A stretch of DNA of 64,000 bases from Bacillota bacterium (GTDB lineage: Bacteria; Bacillota; Bacilli; Bacillales_A; Planococcaceae): the NCBI GenBank assembly GCA_023405135.1, contig JAEXYZ010000046.1:1-64000 (forward strand), written 5' to 3'. The notes beneath the pieces are model-generated. The model was not told the origin of the DNA, made no database searches, and was given only the letters and a program-made list of their open reading frames with translations. A program made the translations under genes and the position numbers. Shown here in pieces: positions 1 to 8,910 of this stretch (its first letter is position 1; every line of letters starts with the position of its first letter).

Positions 1-290
1 TTGTATTTCGCAATTGAAATGTGAGCCACATCGCAACTGAAAAAATGAGCCATTTTCATGGACAAGATAAACTTAGAAGTATGTTTATTGGTAGGCTTTA
101 CATGGAGCCTCTGCGGGCATGATTCGCGCATAAAGGGCGTAGTAACAAGGATTTAACGCCCGGAAAAGGGTATCATGCCCGCCACTCCAAATAAAGCCGA
201 GGTGTTCGTCTGGAAAAGACAGAGTATGTTAAGTGGCTCACTGGCTCAATTAACAAGTGGTTCAATATTCGGTTGCGATATACATACCTT
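1..290. mobile_element. Possible IS21-family terminal remnant or small non-autonomous element
   Basis: Positions 9-52 hold two tandem copies of a motif of the form CAAyTGAAAn(n)TGAGCCA (the first reads GTGAGCCA), which resembles the multiple terminal repeats found just outside istB in IS21-family elements. Near 229-285 the opposite strand carries related GAGCCA/CGCAAC-GAA motifs, so the 290 bp may be bounded by inverted terminal repeats. No transposase gene lies inside; if there is one it is to the left of the window. The identification is by resemblance only. The rest of 290-608 shows no gene, only a terminator at 414-447. Confidence 0.35.
103..189. repeat. 87-nt nested inverted repeat (long hairpin)
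   Basis: Arms TGGAG (103-107)/CTCCA (185-189), GCGGGCATGAT (113-123)/ATCATGCCCGC (172-182) and GGGCGT (135-140)/ACGCCC (156-161) nest in the correct order, making one long, GC-rich hairpin in otherwise AT-rich DNA. There is no T-tract after it, so it is not a simple terminator. It may belong to the flanking mobile-element remnant or be an intergenic palindromic repeat. Confidence 0.7.
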
Positions 291-413
291 TAAAATTTCT
301 ATAAATTAAAACCTTTACATTTGTTATCCACAAAGCGAAATTTTATAATTTCCTGGTGTATGAACTTCCCATTGATTCTTCTAATGTTTTATTGAAATCT
401 TACCCATAAAAAT

Positions 414-447
414 AACCTATCCGTAAGAAATTAGGCTCGGATAGGTT
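414..447 (-). terminator. Rho-independent terminator of the dehydrogenase gene
   Basis: Inverted repeat AACCTATCCG (414-423) / CGGATAGGTT (438-447). Read on the minus strand it is followed by TTATTTTTAT. It lies about 160 nt downstream of the leftward dehydrogenase gene, with no other gene between. Confidence 0.75.
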
Positions 448-608
448 TCGCTACTCCTTGAAGGGATTTGCTATTATGTTTAACTGCTTGGTGTACTAGC
501 ATCAAGCAGTCTATTTAATTTACTCAATATATACCTACTTTTTCGTAGTTTTACAAAGAAAAATTTCTATTCCATTAGTAGGTTTTCGCTTAGCAAGATA
601 TTATATGG

Positions 609-1550
609 CTATGAAATAGTCTCAATATGCTTTTGTAGAACTTCGCACGAATGATTGAAAGCTTTCATTTCATCATCTGTTAAGTTTAATTCAACTATTC
701 CCTCTACACCACTCTTGCCTATAATAGCTGGAACACTTGTATATAAATCTGTTTGACCATATTGCCCTGTTAATTGAGTACTGACTGGAATAACCTGTTT
801 TTCATCGTGGAAAATACAATGAACAAGTCTTGCTAATGCAGAGGCAATGCCATATTCTGTTGCACCTTTCCCCATAAACGTCTTCCATCCTGCTTTCACT
901 ACTTCTTGTAGTACTGCCTCATGGTCTAGTGCAAAGCGGGAATCATGTTGTGCCAATTCAAGTATTGGCTTTCCATTAATCGTAATATGAGACCAAGGTA
1001 TCATTTGAGAATCCCCATGTTCTCCCATTGTATAACCGATAACTGACTTATGATCAATTCCTGTTTCCCGCGCAATTACCGCACGAAGTCTTGCGCTGTC
1101 TAAGCAAGTTCCCGTTCCGATAACACGATGACTATCAAAGCCAGACAACTTTTGAACCTGGCGCGTAATAATATCACATGGATTTGAAATAACAATAAAA
1201 ATTCCATTAAAACCTGCTGATACAACTTCTTCTACAAAACTATTCACAACAGCAACATTTTGTTTTAACTCAGATAGACGATTTTGATCTTGTGTAATGC
1301 CCCCTGCACTAATAACGACAATATCGCAGTTTGCTAAGTCACTATATTCCCCAGTTTTTATTGTCACTCTATGGGGAAAATGTGCAACACTATCGACTAA
1401 ATCCTGCTGCTCTGAAATTATTTTTTGTTTATTAATATCTACTAAAATTAATTCATCCACAATTCCTTGTACTGCAAGACTATATGCACAATGCGCTCCA
1501 ACATGTCCAACACCAATTATTCCAACACTTCTTAATTTAATTCCCATCAT
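609..1550 (-). CDS. L-lactate / L-2-hydroxyisocaproate dehydrogenase family protein
   Basis: NAD-dependent 2-hydroxyacid dehydrogenase of the LDH/MDH superfamily, interconverting a 2-keto acid and an L-2-hydroxy acid in the cytoplasm. The N-terminus carries the Rossmann motif GVGHVGAHCAYSL. The catalytic histidine is in GEHGDSQ and the substrate-binding arginine probably in SGFDSHRVIGTGTCLDSAR. The substrate loop reads GGITQDQNRLSEL, unlike the usual lactate loop with its paired prolines, so a branched or longer 2-keto acid is possible. The start is placed at the first of two adjacent ATGs because GGAAGGGTG lies just upstream; an earlier in-frame start has no ribosome site. 313 aa matches the family. 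It stands alone, with its own terminator. Family certain, exact substrate not. Confidence 0.85.
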   Translation of the reverse strand: MMGIKLRSVGIIGVGHVGAHCAYSLAVQGIVDELILVDINKQKIISEQQDLVDSVAHFPHRVTIKTGEYSDLANCDIVVISAGGITQDQNRLSELKQNVAVVNSFVEEVVSAGFNGIFIVISNPCDIITRQVQKLSGFDSHRVIGTGTCLDSARLRAVIARETGIDHKSVIGYTMGEHGDSQMIPWSHITINGKPILELAQHDSRFALDHEAVLQEVVKAGWKTFMGKGATEYGIASALARLVHCIFHDEKQVIPVSTQLTGQYGQTDLYTSVPAIIGKSGVEGIVELNLTDDEMKAFNHSCEVLQKHIETIS

Positions 1551-1657
1551 TTCACCCTTCCACCGCACAGTTGAATATAAATTCACTATTATGTATTAAT
1601 ATATATTCTATAGTAGATGGGAAATGGTGTAAACTCTTTATTAATACAAATTATGCC

Positions 1658-2950
1658 CTATTTCAATGGGATCTCAACTATTGCGTTAACCTTTCCTTTA
1701 TCAGTTGAGCAGATTAAAATGCTACCATTATATTCATGGACGATTTGTTGTACAATAAATAATCCTTGCCCTCTTATTTTCCCAGGTTCAGCCTCTTTCG
1801 TTGAGTATCCTTGTGTAAAAACTAATTCATTGTCTAGTTTTTGTAATGTTGTATTTATAATTTTAAATACATATTTCGTATCATCCGCGTAACAATTAAT
1901 CGATATTTCCCTTTTTCCTTCAGGCAATTCATTTACCGCATCGATGGCATTATCAATTAAATTAGAAATAATTTTAATTAAGTCCATTGTTTTTATTTTA
2001 TCGAATGCATTTGGTGAAATTTTAACATCCATATCAATTAGATTATTTTGAGCAACTAATTTTTTTGATTGCAACAAAATTGCAAGACCTGGATGTTCAA
2101 CATTTAGTTTAATAGCTTCAATTACTTGTACTTCTTTTGAAAGAGAAGTTACATAGTGCAATGCTTTATTTGTTTCACCAATCATGAGTAGCCCATGAAT
2201 AACTTGTATATGATTAATAAAATCATGTCTTAATGAAGATACAGAAGCGATTAATGATTTTATTTCTGTTTGGTATGTATTCTCTGTATCTCCTACCTCT
2301 TTTAAATACCATCTTTGCAATAAATAAAAAGATGCAATGACAACAACGATGAAAAAACCACAAAATAAAAAGATTATAATATTATTTTCCATCACTGCTG
2401 CCTCGATTTCATGAAGAGTATCTACACTAGTATCGATTGCTAAAAAACCTATAACATTCCCTTTTTCATCCTTGATTGGTGCTCCAACAGATACATATGT
2501 ACCATACTTAGGATCTTCAATTAAATCCGTAACATAAGATTCCCCTTCAAAATATGCCCTTTTTATTAAATCCTCAGGTACAATAGCTGGAGCACCAATT
2601 ATAGAATCTAAATTTTGTGCCGCTCCAACGACCATCGTGTTAGCTTCTTTCGGACTATTAATCTCAAGTGTATATACATAAAGTGCCCCCAATTTCTCCC
2701 TTGCATCATTCAAATAGTTTTTAATGTCACTATAATGTTCATTAACATTTGGATTGCTTAGGAAATTTTTATATGTATTAATATCTAAATTCGATGCAAT
2801 GGATTCCGCAGCTTCTAAGCTTTGATTAGCAATCGTTTCTTGCACAGTTATTTTCATTCTGATCGCCATCGTATAGACACTTAAACTTGTAAAGAACAAC
2901 AATAATGAGGCAGATAAAACTAAAACTAGTTTTAGTTTACGCTTTTTCAT
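1658..2950 (-). CDS. Sensor histidine kinase, Spo0B/CitA-DcuS-like (orphan)
   Basis: Membrane sensor kinase of 430 aa. There is an N-terminal TM segment (about 8-29), an extracytoplasmic Cache-like sensor region (about 30-190) and a second TM segment (about 195-217). The phosphoacceptor box SLRHDFINHIQVIHGLL follows, a Spo0B_a-type H-box as in CitA/DcuS/MalK kinases. A GHKL ATPase has N-box NLIDNAIDAV and G-box GQGLFIVQQIV. A good ribosome site (GGAAG) precedes the ATG. CitA-type kinases normally sit beside a CitB-type response regulator; none is adjacent. The ligand is unknown. The neighbouring dehydrogenase is in the same orientation but separated by about 100 bp. Confidence 0.85.
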   Translation of the reverse strand: MKKRKLKLVLVLSASLLLFFTSLSVYTMAIRMKITVQETIANQSLEAAESIASNLDINTYKNFLSNPNVNEHYSDIKNYLNDAREKLGALYVYTLEINSPKEANTMVVGAAQNLDSIIGAPAIVPEDLIKRAYFEGESYVTDLIEDPKYGTYVSVGAPIKDEKGNVIGFLAIDTSVDTLHEIEAAVMENNIIIFLFCGFFIVVVIASFYLLQRWYLKEVGDTENTYQTEIKSLIASVSSLRHDFINHIQVIHGLLMIGETNKALHYVTSLSKEVQVIEAIKLNVEHPGLAILLQSKKLVAQNNLIDMDVKISPNAFDKIKTMDLIKIISNLIDNAIDAVNELPEGKREISINCYADDTKYVFKIINTTLQKLDNELVFTQGYSTKEAEPGKIRGQGLFIVQQIVHEYNGSILICSTDKGKVNAIVEIPLK

Positions 2951-3074
2951 AAAAATTTACTTCCTTACCTTATTTTATACCTAATTAAAACCACTTTAAT
3001 TACCTAGTAATAAAGTTCCATACAAACATTGTATACTATTTTCCCTCCAATAATAATGAATATTTCATTACTAT

Positions 3075-3104
3075 AAAAAGAGGCTAAAGGAAAATCCTTT
3101 AGCC
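3075..3104 (-). terminator. Terminator of the small spore-protein-like gene
   Basis: Stem GGCTAAAGGA (3082-3091) / TCCTTTAGCC (3095-3104). On the minus strand it is followed by CTCTTTTTATAG. It lies 40 nt past the stop of the leftward 77-aa gene. Confidence 0.85.
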
Positions 3105-3144
3105 CCACCATCTCAATGTTTTTGAACAGCTGTCAAATATATAC

Positions 3145-3378
3145 CTAATGCCATGCAGATCGTTCACTAACCGTCTTTTCTTTATTAGGTTCGAACTTAT
3201 TACCGGACTGGTCTATATAGTTATTTGCATTTTCTAAAGTTGCATCAGTGACAAATTCAGAAGCAAACTCCTCATTACTGTTTTTAGAACGATATTGTTG
3301 ATTATCCGCTCTACTAACATTTCCTTTCTCATCGAAAGCATAATTCAATCCAGTATTGTTCTTATCTACATTTGACAT
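3145..3378 (-). CDS. Small hydrophilic protein, possible gamma-type SASP relative
   Basis: 77-aa, Asn/Gln/Ser/Glu-rich soluble protein with no membrane segment. The stretch NEEFASEFVTD matches the E-F-A-S-E-F/T pentapeptide that the germination protease GPR recognises in small acid-soluble spore proteins. Gamma-type SASPs usually have two or three such sites within repeats; only one is visible here, so it may be a relative rather than a true SspE. The ATG at 3378 is chosen because GGGAGG lies 7-8 nt upstream; the longer frame has no ribosome site. It is monocistronic with its own terminator. No clear sigma-G promoter was found. Confidence 0.55.
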   Translation of the reverse strand: MSNVDKNNTGLNYAFDEKGNVSRADNQQYRSKNSNEEFASEFVTDATLENANNYIDQSGNKFEPNKEKTVSERSAWH

Positions 3379-3718
3379 AGCTATCCTCCCATTGATTTGT
3401 CTTTGAACAGTAAAGAAAAGTTTCCATACCATTTCTTTATTGTTCAAAATGTAGTTTATCCATTTTAAGTATTTTTATTTTGAAAATAACTATAATCCGT
3501 ATTCCTTACTTTCTTTGTATAATTTCTATTTACAATTATTATCAAAAAATTTCCACTAAGTAAATTTTATGTAAAGTACTCATAGATGAACGCTTATTCT
3601 TCATATAAGCACCGTCCCTATTTTTACAATAACTTCAAAAACCTTTACATCAGCCAATTCAATAAATTTACAATTCATCTGTACAATTACCTTTGGATAT
3701 GAAAGTGAGGTGCTCAAG

Positions 3719-4552
3719 TTGAAAATTGATTTGCATATGCATACGTCTTGTTCAGATGGAGAAATGACACCAAATGAAATATTACAGCTCGGAGTTAGCC
3801 AGCAGCTCGATATCATGTCAATCGCTGATCACGATACATTGGATGCATATGATGAATTTGCAAAAAGTCCATTAACAGCATCAACAAAATTAGTCGTAGG
3901 GATGGAGTTTAATACAGATGGACCAAATGGAGAACTGCATATTCTTGGATTTGGCTTAAACCCAACATATGCGCCTCTAAGGCAATACTGTACATTTCGC
4001 AAAAACGAACGAATTAGCTGGAGCAAAACAATTGTTCAAAAGCTTCAACAATTAGGCTATGTAATTGAATGGGAAAACTGTTTTCATCGTGCAAAAGGTG
4101 ACATTATTGTACGCACTCACATTGCCGATGAGTTAGTAGCAATTGGCGCATTTCCAACACCTAAACTCGCCTTTGAAGCACTACTTGTAAAAGGCGCCCC
4201 TGCATATGTCGAACGTGATGGCAAAACATCTAAGGAAGCAATTGACTTAATCCATGAAGCGGGAGGTCTTGCCTTTTTAGCACATCCAGGAATCTACAAA
4301 TTTAACTTCCGATTTGAAAATGTTTTAAAAGAAGGAATCGACGGCATTGAAGTTTTTTATACCTTACACAATAAGCAAGACATTCACTATTGGTACGAGG
4401 TAGCACAACAATACGATTTATATATGAGCGTAGGAAGTGACTTTCATGGTTTTACCTCAAAAAACTCTCGAATGATTGGCAGCGTACCCTTTGAAGAAAA
4501 AGAGTTAATGAAATGGATTCCTCAACTTTTAGAAAAGAAGGTACTACTATGA
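3719..4552 (+). CDS. PHP-domain phosphoesterase (RNase AM / nucleoside 3',5'-bisphosphatase-like)
   Basis: 277-aa cytoplasmic metallo-phosphoesterase of the PHP superfamily. Metal ligands are visible as DLHMHTSCSDG (H6, H8, D13), ADHDT (D37, H38, D39), the LAHPG loop and the C-terminal GSDFHG. The closest type is the YciV/TrpH group, which removes the 3'-phosphate of nucleoside 3',5'-bisphosphates or trims RNA 5' ends. The TTG at 3719 is taken as start because GTGAGGTG lies 6 nt upstream; the GTG at 3710 would sit inside that site. It is the first gene of a tightly overlapping operon (the next start overlaps its stop as ATGA). Confidence 0.8.
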   Translation: MKIDLHMHTSCSDGEMTPNEILQLGVSQQLDIMSIADHDTLDAYDEFAKSPLTASTKLVVGMEFNTDGPNGELHILGFGLNPTYAPLRQYCTFRKNERISWSKTIVQKLQQLGYVIEWENCFHRAKGDIIVRTHIADELVAIGAFPTPKLAFEALLVKGAPAYVERDGKTSKEAIDLIHEAGGLAFLAHPGIYKFNFRFENVLKEGIDGIEVFYTLHNKQDIHYWYEVAQQYDLYMSVGSDFHGFTSKNSRMIGSVPFEEKELMKWIPQLLEKKVLL

Positions 4553-5349
4553 ATTTATTTGCATCATCTACCCTCTTTTGGGGGCATTCCTTTGAACATA
4601 TTTGCAAAAAGGTAAAGGCAGAAAATTTAAAAGGAATTGAAATTTGGGTTGAGCAATTACAATTTCAAGCTTGGAATTTAGACGACATTTGTAGCTTATT
4701 ACAATCCTATAAATTACAAGCAACAATTCACGCAAATAGTTGGGATTTAAATCTTTGTTCTCTTAATGCAGGAATTCGCAATCAATCCATTCGTGAAATT
4801 GAAAATTCGTTATTTATTGCAAAGAAGTTATGTATCCCTTCAATTACAGTGCATCCTGGAAAATTAACTGTTACCGGTCGTTGGGAACAAATTCATAAAA
4901 CTATTATGCTGCGTGTACTAGATGACCTTTCGTATTTAGCAGAAAAATATGATGTAAACATCTCTTTAGAATTAATGGAGCCTGCATCAAAAGAAATTTA
5001 TTGCAAAGCTCCTCAAGTAAATGAGTTATTGGCTTTTACAGGCAATCGTATTCACACAACATTTGATATTGCACATATCCCTTTCCACCTTTCAATTAAA
5101 GAAGAACTTAAATTATTAAATAAAGTCGATAAAATTCATATCAGCGACTCAGCGAAGACAATTTACCACGTCCCCCTTGGTAAAGGTGAGTTGCAACTGG
5201 ATACATCGTTGTGGGAAACAATTAACTCTTTAAATGTCCCCGTAGTATTGGAAGGACTTGATACATCAATTGATCATTCATTTTTCTATGATCACCTAAA
5301 GTATTTCCAAACGAATTCCCTACTACAACTAAAGGAGTTACTTAAATGA
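4549..5349 (+). CDS. Sugar phosphate isomerase/epimerase-like TIM-barrel protein
   Basis: 266-aa protein of the xylose-isomerase-like TIM-barrel (AP endonuclease family 2) superfamily. Barrel-strand signatures with likely metal ligands are GIEIWVEQ, TIHANSWD, SITVHPGKL, ISLELMEP, TTFDIAHIP and KIHISDS. Members isomerise or epimerise sugars and sugar phosphates, or cleave DNA at abasic sites; the sequence alone does not decide. The ATG at 4549 overlaps the upstream stop and has GAAGG about 9 nt before it; a start at 4513 would lie well inside the previous gene. Sitting between two phosphatases and an importer, it probably processes the imported compound. Confidence 0.7.
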   Translation: MNLFASSTLFWGHSFEHICKKVKAENLKGIEIWVEQLQFQAWNLDDICSLLQSYKLQATIHANSWDLNLCSLNAGIRNQSIREIENSLFIAKKLCIPSITVHPGKLTVTGRWEQIHKTIMLRVLDDLSYLAEKYDVNISLELMEPASKEIYCKAPQVNELLAFTGNRIHTTFDIAHIPFHLSIKEELKLLNKVDKIHISDSAKTIYHVPLGKGELQLDTSLWETINSLNVPVVLEGLDTSIDHSFFYDHLKYFQTNSLLQLKELLK

Positions 5350-6131
5350 ACTTTTTAGTGACAAATGATGACGGTATATTTGCACCAGGGGTTAAAGCGT
5401 TAGTTGACGTATTAACGAACTTCGGGAAGGTATTCGTAGTTTGCCCAGATGTTGAAAATAGTGCTATTAGTCATTCAATTACATTGCGACGACCAATTTC
5501 AGTAACTGAATTAAGTATATTTGATTCAAATCAGGTTACTTCTTGGAGTATATCTGGCACACCGTCTGATTGTGTTAAGTTAGCCCTCGAAGTGTTAATT
5601 AAAGAGCCAATTGATATTGTTTTTTCAGGAATAAATATGGGTTCAAATATAGGAAGAGATGTCTTTTATTCTGGAACAATTAGCGCAGCACTTGAAGCTC
5701 AGTTGTTTAATTTACCATCTATTGCTCTTTCATTAGATTCTTATAATCCACAGGAAACGAATTTTACAAATTGTAAAAAATGGCTGTTTCAGTTTTTGCG
5801 TGAAATTTTGAAGAAACCATTGAATAACAAAGTGTTGTTAAACGTTAATTTTCCATATGTAAAGCTAGATAAGTTTAAAGGGTTTAAAATTGCAAATTTA
5901 GATTTCTCTGTAGAACGATACAAACATGTCACAATTGATGACTCTTTTGGTCAAATATTTTATTGGCTTAAAGATTGTCGTTCAACCATTACGAGTGACT
6001 TTATCGATCATGATTTTATGCTTATTAAACAAGGTTATGCCACGATTACACCTATTCAATATAGCTTCACAGCAAATGACTTAATTGACAGTTATAAAAA
6101 TGAGCTATTTCAAAACAAAGGAGAGAATTAA
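5346..6131 (+). CDS. surE: 5'/3'-nucleotidase SurE
   Basis: 261-aa cytoplasmic metal-dependent phosphatase that removes phosphate from nucleoside 5'- or 3'-monophosphates. The diagnostic N-terminus MNFLVTNDDGIFAPGV gives the metal-binding Asp pair (D8, D9). NSAISHSITLRRP and SGINMGSNIGRDVFYSGT carry the remaining metal and phosphate contacts, and GTPSDCVKLAL is the second family block. Length is normal. It overlaps the upstream gene by ATGA and is followed directly by the transporter lipoprotein. In many bacteria surE lies with stationary-phase genes; here it is embedded in an uptake operon, suggesting dephosphorylation of an imported nucleotide-like or sugar-phosphate substrate. Confidence 0.92.
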   Translation: MNFLVTNDDGIFAPGVKALVDVLTNFGKVFVVCPDVENSAISHSITLRRPISVTELSIFDSNQVTSWSISGTPSDCVKLALEVLIKEPIDIVFSGINMGSNIGRDVFYSGTISAALEAQLFNLPSIALSLDSYNPQETNFTNCKKWLFQFLREILKKPLNNKVLLNVNFPYVKLDKFKGFKIANLDFSVERYKHVTIDDSFGQIFYWLKDCRSTITSDFIDHDFMLIKQGYATITPIQYSFTANDLIDSYKNELFQNKGEN

Positions 6132-6132
6132 A

Positions 6133-7185
6133 ATGAACTTTAAAAAAATTTGGATGCTACCAACTTCGGCGGTTCTTGCATTAAGCTTAGCTGCTTGTGG
6201 ATCAACACAAACGAATGAACAAACGGAGTCAGATTCGAATACAGCTCCCCCTTCCGCAGCAAATGAAATTGAAGGAACTGTTTCATTTTACACTTCACAA
6301 CCAGAAACAGATGCAACTGCATTAGTCGAAGAGTTTAATAAGCTTTATCCAGATGTAAAAGTGAATACTTTCCGCTCTGGTACAGAGGAAGTAATCGGTA
6401 AAATTTTAGCAGAAAATGAAGCCAAGGATGTACAAGCTGATGTATTATTAGTTGCTGATGAAGTAACATTCGAGAACTTAAAAAGTAAAGACTTATTAGA
6501 ATCTTATGAATCCCCTGAGCTAGAGTTTATTCCAGAACAATATATCGATGAAGATAAAATGTATGTTGGGACAAAAATTATGGCTACCGTTTTAGCTTAT
6601 AATACTGAATTAGTTGAAAAGGCTCCTACTTCATGGGCTGATTTAACTGATGCTTCAACTAATAGTAAAACGATTATGCCTAGTCCCCTATATTCTGGAG
6701 CTGCTGCTTATAACTTAGGTATATTTACTCGTACGGAAAGTTTAGGTTGGGATTTTTATGAGAAGTTAAAAGCAAATGGTGTAACAGTTGGACAAGGAAA
6801 TGGTACTGCTTTACAAGGAATCCAAGCAGGTGACCAATCTTATGCAATCATTGTAGATTACTTAGTAACAAACGCTAAAAAAGATGGATCTCCACTTGAA
6901 CTAGTTTACCCTCAAGAAGGAGTACCTGTTATAACAGAACCGATTGCATTAATGAAAGATGCTGAAAATCCAGAGGCAGCCCAAGCATTTATTGATTTTG
7001 TACTATCTAAGGAAGGTCAAGAATTAGCTGCTAGTTTAGGCTATGCACCAATTCGTACTGATGTTGAAGCTCCTAATGGTCTTAAAAGTGTAAGTGAACT
7101 GAATGTTTTAAGTGCAGATGTTTCAGAGCTTTATACAAATCGTGAGCAAGATAAAGAACAATTCAAAGTGATGTTTGGAGAGTAA
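6133..7185 (+). CDS. ABC transporter substrate-binding lipoprotein (Fe(III)/sugar-phosphate/phosphonate type)
   Basis: 350-aa extracellular binding lipoprotein. The signal peptide has the lipobox LSLAAC, followed by a Ser/Thr/Glu-rich linker and a bacterial solute-binding (FbpA-like) fold beginning GTVSFYTSQPETDATALVE. This fold serves ferric iron, 2-aminoethylphosphonate (PhnS-like) and hexose phosphates (AfuA). The tyrosine pair used by ferric-binding proteins near the C-terminus is not evident, and the phosphatase-rich operon favours a phosphorylated organic substrate; that is inference. The ATG at 6133 has AAAGGAG upstream and starts 1 nt after the surE stop. Confidence 0.8.
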   Translation: MNFKKIWMLPTSAVLALSLAACGSTQTNEQTESDSNTAPPSAANEIEGTVSFYTSQPETDATALVEEFNKLYPDVKVNTFRSGTEEVIGKILAENEAKDVQADVLLVADEVTFENLKSKDLLESYESPELEFIPEQYIDEDKMYVGTKIMATVLAYNTELVEKAPTSWADLTDASTNSKTIMPSPLYSGAAAYNLGIFTRTESLGWDFYEKLKANGVTVGQGNGTALQGIQAGDQSYAIIVDYLVTNAKKDGSPLELVYPQEGVPVITEPIALMKDAENPEAAQAFIDFVLSKEGQELAASLGYAPIRTDVEAPNGLKSVSELNVLSADVSELYTNREQDKEQFKVMFGE

Positions 7186-7188
7186 AAA

Positions 7189-8910
7189 ATGACAGGAAAT
7201 TCATTTAATGATGAAACATTGGACCGCTTTAAGTCATTAAATACAAAGAAAAAAAGCAGTGAATTGTTTTCACTGCTTTTTAAGAATAAAAATATATTTA
7301 TAAGCTTACTTATCATTTTATTTGTTTTCATACTTCCGGTTATTCGACTATTTTTAATGAGCTTTCAAGTGAATGGCTCATTTTCCTTTGAAAATTATAC
7401 GAATATTTTAAATGAAAAATTTACATGGACGGTTTTAAAAAACACTTTTCTTATTGTAACTGGTTCAACTGCTATCTCACTTATAGTTGGCGTAGCTTTA
7501 GCTTGGATAATAGCTTATACAAATATCCGTTTAAAACAATGGATGCAGTTGTTTATTTTACTTCCTTTTGTTATACCTTCTTATATTGTTACGATTGCTT
7601 GGACCCAATTTGTCGGGAACATTAAAGCTGTTGAAATTAATCTTTACTCAATAGGCGGTATTATTTTTATTCTTGGCATCTCCCATTACCCACTTGTTTA
7701 TTTGTTTACAGTAAATGTGCTGAAAAAAATTCCACGTGAGTTAGAATGGGCGGTAAGAGCTTCAGGTGGTGGACAATTTAAAGCCTTTTTAAATGTTACT
7801 TTACCTTTAGCATTACCGGGTATTGTTGGAGGTGGCATGATTGCATTTTTATCAAACTTAGATAATTTTGGTATCCCAGCTTTTTTAGGAATTCCATCAA
7901 ATATAACAATTTTAAGTACTGCCATTTACCAAGAAGTAATTGGTTTTGGAGAGAATGCTTTTTCACGGGCTGCAACATTTTCCGTTTTACTCGCCATTTT
8001 CGCACTACTTGCAACTGCTATTCAGTGGTTTCTATTGCGTAAATCCAAAGTAACGGAAACTGCTGCTACTGATCATTCACCACGCTTATATTTAGGTAAA
8101 TCACGTCCATTTGTGGAATTTATTATATGGCTCTTTATCATTGGCGTAAGTATCGTTCCATTATTATCGATGGTAAAAACATCCTTGTTAAAAGTGTATG
8201 GCCTACCATTTACATTTAATAATATTACTCTTCATAACTTTAATTATCTTTTATATGATTACGATAAAGTAGCTTCTGCATTACTGAACAGTTTAAAGCT
8301 TGCAGGTCTAACTACGATTATATGTCTTATAGTTGGAACGCTTGTTGCTTATTTTAGAATTCGCAAACCGTCCTTTTTAACAAAAATGTTAGAAGTTTCG
8401 ATAAGTATTCCTTATACGTTACCAGGAATGGTGTTAGCTTTAGCGATGATTTTCGCATGGATGCAACCTATCCCCGGATGGAATCCTGGAATATATGGTT
8501 CAATATGGATTCTCTTAATTGCGTATGTAACACGTTTTATGATTTTACAAGTACGTGGTAGTTCCTCTGCTTTTACACAAATTTCAGTAGATTTAGAGGA
8601 AGCTGCTCATATATCAGGTGCTAATACGTGGAATAAGTGGAGATATATTTTATTGCCCCTTATATTGCCTAGCGTTTTAAGTGGAAGTATTTTAGTGCTT
8701 TTAACAACATTAACTGAACTAACGATTTCCTCTCTCCTTTGGTCATCTGGTTCAGAAACAATAGGTGTTATCATTTTCAACTTTGAACAGGCTGGTTACA
8801 CTACTTATTCAACTGCTTTTTCTGTCATTACTCTTTTATTTATGGGCATTTTAGCTGCCCTTGTGTATAGCATTATTTATATTTGGCAAAGGAGTATAAA
8901 GGCTTCATGA
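7189..8910 (+). CDS. ABC transporter permease, fused two-domain (FbpB/AfuB/PhnU type)
   Basis: 573-aa integral membrane protein with two fused permease halves and about twelve hydrophobic segments. Each half has an EAA loop that docks the ATPase: EWAVRASGGGQFKAFLNVTL (about 184-203) and EEAAHISGANTWNKWRYILL (about 466-485). This duplicated architecture is typical of Fe(III)/phosphonate/hexose-phosphate importers. It starts 3 nt after the binding protein with GGAGAG in its leader, and its stop overlaps the ATPase start. With its neighbours it forms a complete importer. Confidence 0.9.
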   Translation: MTGNSFNDETLDRFKSLNTKKKSSELFSLLFKNKNIFISLLIILFVFILPVIRLFLMSFQVNGSFSFENYTNILNEKFTWTVLKNTFLIVTGSTAISLIVGVALAWIIAYTNIRLKQWMQLFILLPFVIPSYIVTIAWTQFVGNIKAVEINLYSIGGIIFILGISHYPLVYLFTVNVLKKIPRELEWAVRASGGGQFKAFLNVTLPLALPGIVGGGMIAFLSNLDNFGIPAFLGIPSNITILSTAIYQEVIGFGENAFSRAATFSVLLAIFALLATAIQWFLLRKSKVTETAATDHSPRLYLGKSRPFVEFIIWLFIIGVSIVPLLSMVKTSLLKVYGLPFTFNNITLHNFNYLLYDYDKVASALLNSLKLAGLTTIICLIVGTLVAYFRIRKPSFLTKMLEVSISIPYTLPGMVLALAMIFAWMQPIPGWNPGIYGSIWILLIAYVTRFMILQVRGSSSAFTQISVDLEEAAHISGANTWNKWRYILLPLILPSVLSGSILVLLTTLTELTISSLLWSSGSETIGVIIFNFEQAGYTTYSTAFSVITLLFMGILAALVYSIIYIWQRSIKAS

